From: Gammaproteobacteria bacterium
GTDB taxonomy: Bacteria; Pseudomonadota; Gammaproteobacteria; Coxiellales; Coxiellaceae
Assembly (NCBI GenBank): GCA_030429175.1
Contig: JAUIDD010000005.1
Location: 52,861 to 116,860, forward strand
Direction: 5' to 3'
DNA: 64,000 nucleotides
Both the position numbers and the translations under genes were made by a program. Numbering within the stretch: the stretch's first letter is position 1; every line of letters begins with the position of its first letter. This document shows, in pieces, positions 16,417 to 24,624 of the stretch. The notes beneath the pieces were generated by a model. That model saw only the letters and a program-made list of their open reading frames with translations. It was not told the DNA's origin and did not search any database.

Positions 16417-16740
16417 CTAGGCTAGATCAGCTTCTAACAAATGTCTAATGTTAACTGAGTTTTTTAACTGCTTCATAACTGAAGTACGCTGCAGCTTATC
16501 TAGCAATTGCTGCTTAGTAATGCAATGCATCTTCTTTTTCATATTCATAGTATAAAACTCAACTGTGCGCCGTGATATATTAAGCTTTGCAGCTACTTCG
16601 CGGTATTTATACTTTTCGAGTAATTGCACAATCTGAGCCTCACGTAGCGTTAAATAAACACCTGGGAAATGACCACCTAAGTAAATACGTTTGCCATGCG
16701 ACCCCATTGTTATCCTGATTTGCGATTCTTCATCCTGCAT
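16417..16740 (-). CDS. Short LuxR-type HTH transcriptional regulator without receiver domain
   Basis: 107 residues. An N-terminal beta-rich patch (GKRIYLGGHFPGVYLTLREAQIVQLL) leads into a LuxR/GerE-type HTH (REVAAKLNISRRTVEFYTMNMKKKM) with recognition helix SRRTVEFYT. Closely related to the protein at 24284-24592 in both halves. I start at the ATG at 16740, preceded by GGAG with a five-base spacer and giving the same length as the paralogue. An open frame continues to 16950, but its first 44 codons come from an inserted miniature element (16820-16957), so a 177-residue annotation would be wrong. No phosphoacceptor domain, so it probably works with a separate receiver, such as the hybrid kinase at 24625. 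Confidence 0.82.
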   Translation of the reverse strand: MQDEESQIRITMGSHGKRIYLGGHFPGVYLTLREAQIVQLLEKYKYREVAAKLNISRRTVEFYTMNMKKKMHCITKQQLLDKLQRTSVMKQLKNSVNIRHLLEADLA

Positions 16741-16819
16741 AGGAACTCCATTTGTTTTTTTAGTTGATATGTCTTCACTAATACTCAGAAAAGATTTAAT
16801 TTCAAAGCATAAGACACTA

Positions 16820-16957
16820 GGGGCTGTTGACAATTGCCATTTCCGGCTTATTTTTATAAATTTTCTCGTCACGTAGTTCACTATGCTCCTCGAAAATTTA
16901 GCAAAACGATCTCTGAAAGCTAAATCTTCGCTCGAAAAAGCAAATGTCAACAGCCCC
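16820..16957. mobile_element. Miniature inverted-repeat element (TA-flanked), full copy
   Basis: About 138 bp with inverted ends GGGGCTGTTGACAATTG and CAAATGTCAACAGCCCC, flanked by TA on both sides, the target duplication typical of IS630/Tc1-type elements. No transposase inside. A second full copy in opposite orientation is at 29853-30011, with remnants at 980, 17032, 35618 and 37989. It is inserted about 80 bases upstream of the HTH gene start and extends that reading frame. Confidence 0.8.
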
Positions 16958-17031
16958 TATAGGATGAAAAATATTAGACACTATTTTATTTGACTTGTCA
17001 AAATGGCGACAAATTAAATAGTAATGATAAC

Positions 17032-17056
17032 TAGGACCTGCTGACAACTGATAATT
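17032..17056. repeat. Remnant end of the miniature element
   Basis: TAGGACCTGCTGACAACTG resembles the element end TAGGGGCTGTTGACAATTG with a few substitutions. It lies 25-50 bases past the stop of the gene at 17081-20974. Only one end is visible. Confidence 0.4.
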
Positions 17057-17080
17057 TCTAAATTTTAAAACCTCTTAATT

Positions 17081-20000
17081 TCACAACATACCTTGCTGCT
17101 TACCAAAATCAGAATCATAGCCACTACTATTCACACTCAAAGTAGCTGAATTTGATGCTGTGGATAATGCAGTAAATAAACCTTGGCCGTTATCAGCATG
17201 GGTAACGACTTGCTGTGGCTGTGGTATTGTAATTTCAAGTTGCTCTAAAATCTCAGAAAATGTCATACGTCCATTTAAACGCACACCACTATAAGTCTGT
17301 TTATCATTATGGTAGTAAACAAAAATCGGATCCGCTGACGCTTGCCAAATATCATGCCCCCGAATCCAAGTATTATGTAGCTCCACACCCTTATCTTCTG
17401 CTTTCTCAGACCGCCAGGTTAATACAACAATAGGTCGCTGTAATTGCACCATTAACGCCTTAACCACAGCATCCTCATCCTCACTCCCAGACAATGCTCT
17501 ATTGGCTAAACTTATTTCTGATCCCATATAATAACACACTGATTGATGCAAACTGCCATCAATAGGCAATGTAATATCATAAGTAAAACCAACAGCCTTT
17601 AATTCACCACGTAAGGCTCTTTGAAGTGATTTTTCTATCTCTCGCTTACCCAATTCAATATCTTGATCCAACGCTTCAATATTACGTCTTATTTCTTCAG
17701 TTTCTTTTTTTATTCTTTCGCGATCCCTTCTTATTTTTTCGTGATCCTTTCTTATTCTTTCGTGATCCTTTCTTATTCTTTCGCGATCCTCTCTTATTCT
17801 TTCGCGATCCTTTCTTGTTTCTTCTGTTACCTGGATATCATCCAATATGCCCATATAAAATTTGTATGAACGAGGCATGGAGTAGTGACTATTGAAATGC
17901 CACATACCACGCCAATTCAAGGTTAATTCTTGCCAGCGTAGCTGCCTATTACAACTCATAGCCAAACTTGGTAGCACCTCAATAAAAATAAAGTTCGCTA
18001 AGCTATCTTTACTTTCCAACCATGATCTTATTTCATCTACACTTCTTCGCACTCGTGGCAAGTGCACTTGTATGCTCTGTTTTAAAAACTCAATATTGTC
18101 TTCTTCAACAATAGCGGATTTCACAAAAGATGCTGCCAATTTTTGCTCATGGTATTGAGCTGCAAATCGACGATAGGTACTTGATAATGTTCTAACTTGC
18201 TCTCTCAGTTCTTGATGCGACTGCACCGCCTCAACCCACGCCTCAAGACTCGCACTCAGATTACGATGCCGCAAAACACACCTAAGCACCGATTCTTTAA
18301 GCTCATTGGCCATACATTCTACTGCCCCTGATAACTTATTAAAATGAAATAGCCATAAGTCCGTCCTAATAGATTCAAATGCATCTTCAACTTCTGCACG
18401 CCGCAGCACCTCCGCTTCTGAAAGTACAATCGCAGGCGGCTCCTCATATGCTGGTAAAGAATCCCTGAGTCGACTATCAACTGCACCAGCTAATAAAAGC
18501 CATTGGGATGAAAAACGTGCGCCCACATACTCTAATTGCGCCAAACGCACATCACCACCGCTCTCTATAAGTTCCTGCTCATATAAGCGCTCTATTTCTT
18601 TTTCAAGCTTCTCTCGAACCCGCATTCGTGCTGTAGCAAAGTTCTGATAAAAATGTGCTAATGGTGCCACCAAACCTAAATGCGCTTTCATTATTTGCTG
18701 CATAAAAGATTGCATTGCCATATTAAATCTATGTATATCTTGAGCACCCGCATACTGCCACTCATAAACAGGCTCTCCCAATACTTGTGCCAATGACTGA
18801 CTCAAACCATTCCCAAACGCCCAACTCCAGTCTCGCCATAAAAAACTATTGTCTTGACCTAACGCCCTAATAAAAGATAAGGCCCGCTTAGCATCTGCTT
18901 TTTTAAATCCATGCTGATGCATATCACTCCAAGGTACCTCTCGCACAATACGCTTACCCTGACCATCGTGCGCCTGCAAGTACCAGCAATCTTGTGCTTC
19001 TAGATAAATTAAAACACCACGCCTAGGTGACAAATGTCGATCATTATTCACAAAAGTATATTCATCATAATATCCAATCGTATGCCTACCCTGACTAGTT
19101 GGAACCTTATGCAGCGTATCATATGCGGTCAACGATAGCGGCGCTTTTACCTCACTCTCTTTGGATAAGTACATGACATCACAGCGACAACGCATACCAA
19201 CCGGCATCGGCAACTCATAAAATGACTGCATTAAACTATCATAATTTCGCCAAGCCGCTAATAACACATCTGGGCGCTTATTTTTAAATGTGAACTGTTT
19301 TAACCGCTTTACTTCTGGCGCATATCTTTTTGTCCACTGCTCTGAACTTACTTGCAAGTCTTTAACAGAATCTACAAACTCCCAAAAAAGTGCCAATTGA
19401 TGCAATAAAGCACCTTCTGCATTTTCTATAATAGGTCGTAACTCAAGCAACATTGGGCTCACATAATGTTCTGCTTTTTGCAAAAAGAGTTTCACCTCAT
19501 TGAAAGGAATATGCTTTAACACTGATTGATGATACGTTTGGTCATATAGACGTTGATCTCCACTTTTAAGCAAAGATAATAATTCAGATAAATAATACTC
19601 AAACTGATACTCAACGCTCACCACTTGCAAAGTCTCTTCCGATAAATCTTCTTCAGCACAACACAAAGCAGCTTTTAATTGAGCATAATCATGTTGTAAT
19701 ACTGTCATTAATGCTTCACATAATGCACGCCAAACCACTTGATCATACTCAGCGCACGACTGCCGCAATAAATCTAAATCAATTAGGGCGCTTTCAAGTT
19801 TCCTAAAATAGGCTAGCGCTGACTCATAAACTTTAATACCCTCTAAAAGTGAAATATGTGTATAGGTCAACGCAGCACAATGCTGGGTTGCCTCTGCATG
19901 ATGTTGGCTTATCATACTAAACTGATAAATAAATTCTTTTATAAGAGTACCAAAATTGCGCTGTACTTGTAATAGTAATGCCACATCCTCAGGAAATTGC

Positions 20001-20974
20001 TTTTCTAATGACTGATACCACTCCTCATAATCTTGCTGCAAATCCTGACAGATATATCCCACACCTGTAATATCTGGCTTCAAAGCGCGTGCTGTTATTT
20101 CTGGTATCCTTGATATGATCTCTTGCCTAAATGTCTCTAGCATTTCTGGATTTGCCACAGGCATTTCATCTGTTGATCGCATCACATTTCCTCCCAAAGA
20201 TACTTTAGATACTTTTAATTTATATTCATGATCATGTATTGTAGATCTCAAACTTCTGACTAAATCATTACTTTCAACATCGACCGCACTTAATTGCTCT
20301 AAAGGCTGTGATAACATAGTACCAGCCGAAGCCTCAGTAGATGCTCTTGTCACATATATTTCTAGCATCTGACTAACTTTTGCAATAGCAATAAGCTTGC
20401 GCTTATGCGCAATTCGTTGCCACCAGCCCACTAATACATGCCACCACTGAAAACGTGCCCCTGCTGCTTGATCATAACGCGCTACTTGGTCACGACAACG
20501 CGCAATATCATAGCGGCCAGACCAGTGCGATTGATAAGTGTGCAGCCTAGCATTAATCTCTGACAACCAATAGCGATAAGCACCTTGCCAAAAATCTGCT
20601 CGCTGATCCTGCAATTCGTCTACAATAAGACTGCTCATACGTCGCTGTAGTGAGTTTGATTTAGAGTGATGATGTTTTTTTAGAGGTAACTTTACTAAAC
20701 GCTGCTGCAGTGAATCTAAAGCATCCAACTCACCACAGAGCAACCGGTCAAGCTCAAAACCGTGCAGCACATATAACGCTTCAAATCCTGATGGCATGTA
20801 AGGATAATGCTTGTAATAAGGTGATATGTCGGGTTTATGTAATGTCCAATATGGGTGTCGAAATTTCTTTTGTCTTGAAAAACCCCATAGTACTTCTCGA
20901 TACTTCCATAACAACGTCCAGCCTGATAATATGCCTGCTTCTTCCCACACATTATGTGTTATTCCTGATAGCAT
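17081..20974 (-). CDS. Giant coiled-coil protein with degenerate OTU-like C-terminal module, probable effector
   Basis: 1297 residues. The first ~230 residues (LLWKYREVLWGFSRQKKF, GELDALDSLQQRLVKLP, WWHVLVGWWQRIAHKRK) are homologous to the N-terminus of the protein at 30256-32520. The middle is long and helical. A strongly repetitive charged coiled coil (RERIREDRERIRKDHERIRK) covers about 1050-1110. From about 1120 a module shared with the protein at 21092-24145 begins: ELKAVGFTYDI, PIDGSLHQSVCYYMG, RPIVVLTW, DPIFVYYHNDKQTYSGVRL. It follows the outline of an OTU protease (DGNCLFRAV...HY), but Leu and Thr occupy the places of the catalytic Cys and His. The tail is Ser/Asn-rich. GGAGC precedes the ATG. 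Effector status is inference. Confidence 0.8.
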   Translation of the reverse strand: MLSGITHNVWEEAGILSGWTLLWKYREVLWGFSRQKKFRHPYWTLHKPDISPYYKHYPYMPSGFEALYVLHGFELDRLLCGELDALDSLQQRLVKLPLKKHHHSKSNSLQRRMSSLIVDELQDQRADFWQGAYRYWLSEINARLHTYQSHWSGRYDIARCRDQVARYDQAAGARFQWWHVLVGWWQRIAHKRKLIAIAKVSQMLEIYVTRASTEASAGTMLSQPLEQLSAVDVESNDLVRSLRSTIHDHEYKLKVSKVSLGGNVMRSTDEMPVANPEMLETFRQEIISRIPEITARALKPDITGVGYICQDLQQDYEEWYQSLEKQFPEDVALLLQVQRNFGTLIKEFIYQFSMISQHHAEATQHCAALTYTHISLLEGIKVYESALAYFRKLESALIDLDLLRQSCAEYDQVVWRALCEALMTVLQHDYAQLKAALCCAEEDLSEETLQVVSVEYQFEYYLSELLSLLKSGDQRLYDQTYHQSVLKHIPFNEVKLFLQKAEHYVSPMLLELRPIIENAEGALLHQLALFWEFVDSVKDLQVSSEQWTKRYAPEVKRLKQFTFKNKRPDVLLAAWRNYDSLMQSFYELPMPVGMRCRCDVMYLSKESEVKAPLSLTAYDTLHKVPTSQGRHTIGYYDEYTFVNNDRHLSPRRGVLIYLEAQDCWYLQAHDGQGKRIVREVPWSDMHQHGFKKADAKRALSFIRALGQDNSFLWRDWSWAFGNGLSQSLAQVLGEPVYEWQYAGAQDIHRFNMAMQSFMQQIMKAHLGLVAPLAHFYQNFATARMRVREKLEKEIERLYEQELIESGGDVRLAQLEYVGARFSSQWLLLAGAVDSRLRDSLPAYEEPPAIVLSEAEVLRRAEVEDAFESIRTDLWLFHFNKLSGAVECMANELKESVLRCVLRHRNLSASLEAWVEAVQSHQELREQVRTLSSTYRRFAAQYHEQKLAASFVKSAIVEEDNIEFLKQSIQVHLPRVRRSVDEIRSWLESKDSLANFIFIEVLPSLAMSCNRQLRWQELTLNWRGMWHFNSHYSMPRSYKFYMGILDDIQVTEETRKDRERIREDRERIRKDHERIRKDHEKIRRDRERIKKETEEIRRNIEALDQDIELGKREIEKSLQRALRGELKAVGFTYDITLPIDGSLHQSVCYYMGSEISLANRALSGSEDEDAVVKALMVQLQRPIVVLTWRSEKAEDKGVELHNTWIRGHDIWQASADPIFVYYHNDKQTYSGVRLNGRMTFSEILEQLEITIPQPQQVVTHADNGQGLFTALSTASNSATLSVNSSGYDSDFGKQQGML
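17698..17822. repeat. Tandem repeat encoding a charged coiled coil
   Basis: A unit of about 21 bases (CTTTCTTATTCTTTCGCGATC and variants) is repeated some five to six times. On the minus strand it encodes seven-residue steps of the type RERIRKD/HEKIRRD. The period equals one heptad, so length changes by slippage would stay in frame and in register. Confidence 0.85.
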
Positions 20975-21091
20975 AAAAAGCTCCTATGCTCGCTTTACTT
21001 ATTCCTTCTTGGCACACTAACATATTTCAAGTACAAACTATATGCTTTTTTCCTTAACAAACGCTTAGATTTTCACCATCAACAAGCTTTA

Positions 21092-24000
21092 TTACAACGA
21101 GTTTTCATTGACTATCCCTGCAGGTGCATCAGGTTCACTAACCTCTTGAAATAATCTAGCAACACCTTGCTCCGCAAAACTTGTCATCTGCATCTCAGAG
21201 ATAAGCCCATCAACAATATCACTTACTTTATACTTGCCAGTTAAACAAATACCGCTATAGGTCTGACTCTCACGATGACAATAAACAAAAATAGGATTAT
21301 CAACAGGCCTTTTCCAGGTATCGTGCTGCATGACCCAAGAATTAAATAGCACGATACCACCATCACCTAAGTCACTAAGCGCTAAGACCATTATGGGACG
21401 CCCTAACTTCGTCATTAGTTCTGACAAAGCTGCTTTAAGTGTAAGTGAGGCGAAATTTGCAGGTGGTTTTATATCCTTTTTTAAATAATAAGCGACTGCT
21501 TGATATAAATTCCCGTCAACTGGATGATCATTAAGCTCATAAGTAAAACCAATACCTCTTAGCTCAGCCCGAATCGCTCTTGAATCAGATAATGCTTTTG
21601 CTTTTAGAATTTCCTCTTTCTCACGCTCTTTCTGTTGTTCCCTGCGTGCATCCTCTTGCTTCCTACGTGCATCCTCTTGCTTTCTACGCACATCCTCTTG
21701 CCTTCTACGCGCATCTTCTTGCTTTCTGTGCTCCTCATCTTGCCTTTTACGCGCATCTTCTTGCTTTCTGTGCTCCTCCTCTTGCCTTTTACGCTCCTCC
21801 TCTTGCCTTTTGCGCTCCTCCTCCTCTCTTCTGCGCCTCGCTTCAAAGAATCCTATCGAGCCTTCACGAGCTCTGCTCATAAGTGCATTCTGATTCTTTT
21901 TATATTTGGGGTGAAGCTGTTTACTTTCCTGCGTCATAGTTTCCATAGCATCATAAAGTAATGGATCTTCACCCATAACATGCGCATCTGTAAAGCTTAT
22001 TTTTTCTTGTTGAAAATAAGCAATGACTTCATTTCTTTGTTGCGCTCTCATTTTTTGATATTTTTCTGCCATAAAAATAGCAAAAATGCGCTGATGCAAT
22101 TTAAGTGGCCTGAGATAAGGCGCATCTAACTCCTCTTTTTCTTTTTGTGCCTGGGGCTTTGCATCTTTATCAAATTGTAAATATCCCTTCAAAGCCTCCC
22201 TTTGAAACTCTGACATATCCTGATCGATATGAATATGAAGATCTGAAGGCATTACCTCTCCTAGCTGAACAATAGTGCTTACCGCTCTATGCTTGATACC
22301 TGCTTTTGCTGCACAATCATTAATAACTACCGTAGCCACAAAATCTGCAAAAAAGATACGCTCAATACGAACACGACCAGTGCCAATGTCAAGATCTTGA
22401 GATCGCACTTCATTCGATAATAATTCCAATAATGTCTGATTATTGCCATCTTTATATGTTAAATCAATAATACCTATCTGAGTTAGTCTAATGAATGCTT
22501 TTAAATGCCCATAGTAAACCGCACTATGTGCTAAAGGTCTATTATCTAACATAAGTAATTTATACGCTGGTGTCCCTGCGGCATTAGTAATCCTTGGATC
22601 TGCCCCTTTTAACAGAAGCTCAAAAGCATACTCACGTTTATTTGCTTTAAGTGCAGCATGTAATAATGTATCACCATCGCTATTAATAACTAGATTAATA
22701 TAACTCGGCTGATAGTCAAGTACACGATCTATTAAGTCATGCTTGTCATCTAAAATGGCAGACATAAATAGTAAATGACAACCTGCTGCTTTTCTTGCAT
22801 CTAAGCCTTTGCTTAACTTTATAAAAGTATATTCAATCCAAGCTGGTGGCTGTGGACGACCAGCATATGTCACCATAGAATACGCATGTTGATCATGCGC
22901 GGCATAAGCAGGAGTGCCTGCATTATTTTCCAGTGATAAATCAAACCCAAGCTCAACTAATCGCTCAATTAGTTCATACCTATTATGCTGCATCGCTACA
23001 TGCACCAATGTACGACCTAAAGCATCTTTAACTGCTAATAAATTAACAAGATCTTCATGAATCAAGATAGGATTATTTTCCAGAGCAAACCAACTCTGCT
23101 TTCTGCCAACACACAAATCAAATAACCAACCCAGGTCATGTTCAATTGCATAATGTAGCAGTGATAAACTATTTTCAGCTACAACCGTCATGCCTGATAA
23201 ATTTATATCTAGAAGAATAGATTTAATAGACTTTTGAATGTCGACTTCGGTTACTTTTTGCTTTAAATCCTTTTTCACCTGCACCACAGTTTTACTAAAA
23301 GCAACCTCACTCTTCAGATAAGTTTCGCTATTTTTAAGCTTGCTCAAGTGTAACAAAGCAAGACGCTCTAATGCAGCATCCCTTAACAACTCATACAACT
23401 GATCTTGATGCTTATTTTTCATCTGTTTCAGCCACTGTTCAATACTTAAATTACGCTGCTGTTTTAAATCTTTATAAGCTGTCATAAACTGCTTTTGAAT
23501 CAAGGACACAACACCCTGCTTTTTTGTTTTTAAAGCCTGCATTTGCTTATTCAGCTGCTTATTCTGTTGCTTACGAAAGTCATCCAATGCTGTTACAATA
23601 TCCTGATTTCCACATAACTTTTCTAAAATGCTTCTACATTTATCCACCTCTTTTTGAGTTGCTTTAATATATTTGGGGCGTAAATATTCTAAAATCTGCT
23701 TGTGATATGACAGCCTTAATACTTTTTCATCACTTGTTTCTAATATATCACTCGTTAGCAAAATTGGGCTATTATTCATGTAATATATAGGGAGTTCATT
23801 GATATATCGACTGATAATCTCGTCTAGTTTTGAGTAATTTTTTCCAAATGCTTTTTCAAAAAACATAATAAACTTCTGCTCAAGATTAAATTCTTCTGAA
23901 GCTGGATGTGCGCCAGCAGACCTGACATCAGTAAATAAATTATTCAAAACACCATCAACAGGCCTATAAAATCTGATTTGGCACTGATGGCGTATTTCCA

Positions 24001-24145
24001 TCTCTAAATCTAATTCAAGCTCTTGGCACTTTTGTTTATTATAACTTGCAAGCTCATGCAGCGGCCGTTGCCAAACTAATCTTAAAAATTCAAAATTTTC
24101 GTTCCGAAGTGCAATTTGAATTGCTTCTTTCACCTGTAACATCAT
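21092..24145 (-). CDS. Ankyrin-repeat protein with charged coiled coil and degenerate OTU-like C-terminal module
   Basis: 1017 residues. The N-terminus (VKEAIQIALRNENFEFLRLV) matches that of the ankyrin protein at 36787-37800. Helical region to about 320, then ankyrin repeats at about 330-560 (DALGRTLVHVAMQHNRYELI; DGDTLLHAALKANKREYAFE with LLLKGADPRITN). A highly repetitive Arg/Glu/Gln coiled coil lies at about 765-855, and the C-terminal module shared with 17081-20974 at about 860-980 (PVDGNLYQAVAYYL, RPIMVLALS, NPIFVYCHRESQTYSGICL). Ankyrin repeats are hallmark effector domains in Legionellales. The operator-like palindrome at 24233 is 88 bases upstream of the ATG. Likely secreted by a type IV system, by analogy only. 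Confidence 0.85.
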   Translation of the reverse strand: MMLQVKEAIQIALRNENFEFLRLVWQRPLHELASYNKQKCQELELDLEMEIRHQCQIRFYRPVDGVLNNLFTDVRSAGAHPASEEFNLEQKFIMFFEKAFGKNYSKLDEIISRYINELPIYYMNNSPILLTSDILETSDEKVLRLSYHKQILEYLRPKYIKATQKEVDKCRSILEKLCGNQDIVTALDDFRKQQNKQLNKQMQALKTKKQGVVSLIQKQFMTAYKDLKQQRNLSIEQWLKQMKNKHQDQLYELLRDAALERLALLHLSKLKNSETYLKSEVAFSKTVVQVKKDLKQKVTEVDIQKSIKSILLDINLSGMTVVAENSLSLLHYAIEHDLGWLFDLCVGRKQSWFALENNPILIHEDLVNLLAVKDALGRTLVHVAMQHNRYELIERLVELGFDLSLENNAGTPAYAAHDQHAYSMVTYAGRPQPPAWIEYTFIKLSKGLDARKAAGCHLLFMSAILDDKHDLIDRVLDYQPSYINLVINSDGDTLLHAALKANKREYAFELLLKGADPRITNAAGTPAYKLLMLDNRPLAHSAVYYGHLKAFIRLTQIGIIDLTYKDGNNQTLLELLSNEVRSQDLDIGTGRVRIERIFFADFVATVVINDCAAKAGIKHRAVSTIVQLGEVMPSDLHIHIDQDMSEFQREALKGYLQFDKDAKPQAQKEKEELDAPYLRPLKLHQRIFAIFMAEKYQKMRAQQRNEVIAYFQQEKISFTDAHVMGEDPLLYDAMETMTQESKQLHPKYKKNQNALMSRAREGSIGFFEARRRREEEERKRQEEERKRQEEEHRKQEDARKRQDEEHRKQEDARRRQEDVRRKQEDARRKQEDARREQQKEREKEEILKAKALSDSRAIRAELRGIGFTYELNDHPVDGNLYQAVAYYLKKDIKPPANFASLTLKAALSELMTKLGRPIMVLALSDLGDGGIVLFNSWVMQHDTWKRPVDNPIFVYCHRESQTYSGICLTGKYKVSDIVDGLISEMQMTSFAEQGVARLFQEVSEPDAPAGIVNENSL
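21616..21840. repeat. Degenerate tandem repeats encoding a KRQEEE/RKQEDA coiled coil
   Basis: Units of about 21 bases such as CTTGCTTTCTACGCGCATCTT and CTTGCCTTTTACGCTCCTC recur about ten times. On the minus strand they spell (K/R)RQEEER and RKQEDAR heptads. The unit length again equals one heptad, as in the neighbouring giant gene, although the DNA sequences differ. Confidence 0.85.
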
Positions 24146-24232
24146 AATCCGTCCCTTTCAATATATAAGCCAATAACGGAAAACACAATAGCATAAAAGA
24201 TCTAAGATGAATACACGTATTTATTTGATTTT

Positions 24233-24250
24233 AAACTACTATAGTAGTTT
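24233..24250. promoter_or_regulatory. Palindromic operator-like site, perfect copy
   Basis: AAACTACTATAGTAGTTT, a perfect 18-bp palindrome 88 bases upstream of the ankyrin gene ATG (24145) and 34 bases past the stop of the HTH gene (24284). The layout, HTH gene then palindrome then large gene, is the same as at 16417-16224. Confidence 0.75.
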
Positions 24251-24283
24251 CTACGTAGGAAAATGCAAACTATTATAAGTTTT

Positions 24284-24592
24284 TTAAATGATCGCTTTGA
24301 GCTTTTGATACTGCTCAATCTCAAATAAAAGACCAGACTGCATAAGCACATTAACCATCTGAGCTTTGTTCTCACAATTAAACTTAGTTTTCACTTTGGC
24401 AGTATAAGATTCGACAGTTCGACGGGATATACCTAGCATTTTTGCGATTTCATAATATTTATAGCGCCTTACTAGCCTTAAGATATCAAACTCACGTTCA
24501 GTTAAATAAATTCCATAGTATTGACCACCTAAGAAATATTTTTTACCTCTGCTTGTATGCCTCACCTTGATTGTACCTTGCCCCTCTCTCAT
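24284..24592 (-). CDS. Short LuxR-type HTH regulator, paralogue of 16417-16740
   Basis: 102 residues, essentially a stand-alone LuxR/GerE HTH with a short beta-rich lead (GKKYFLGGQYYGIYLTEREF). HTH: YEIAKMLGISRRTVESYTAKVKTKF with recognition helix SRRTVESYT, nearly identical to that of the paralogue. No receiver or ligand domain. It lies 32 bases downstream of the hybrid kinase (24625-26430) on the same strand, so the two are probably co-transcribed. Because the kinase carries the receiver, this protein is the likely DNA-binding output, directly or through protein contact. The palindrome at 24233 is just downstream. Confidence 0.87.
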   Translation of the reverse strand: MREGQGTIKVRHTSRGKKYFLGGQYYGIYLTEREFDILRLVRRYKYYEIAKMLGISRRTVESYTAKVKTKFNCENKAQMVNVLMQSGLLFEIEQYQKLKAII

Positions 24593-24624
24593 ATCACTTA
24601 CTCCATGGTTATTTACAATTCTTA

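Noticed and set aside
16741..16950. N-terminal extension of the LuxR-type protein
   Set aside because: Derived largely from an inserted miniature element; the internal ATG has a good ribosome site and the paralogue lacks the extension.
21604..21882. Overlapping frames on both strands in the repeat region of the ankyrin gene
   Set aside because: By-products of the tandem repeat; only the frame that continues the 1017-residue protein has sensible flanks.
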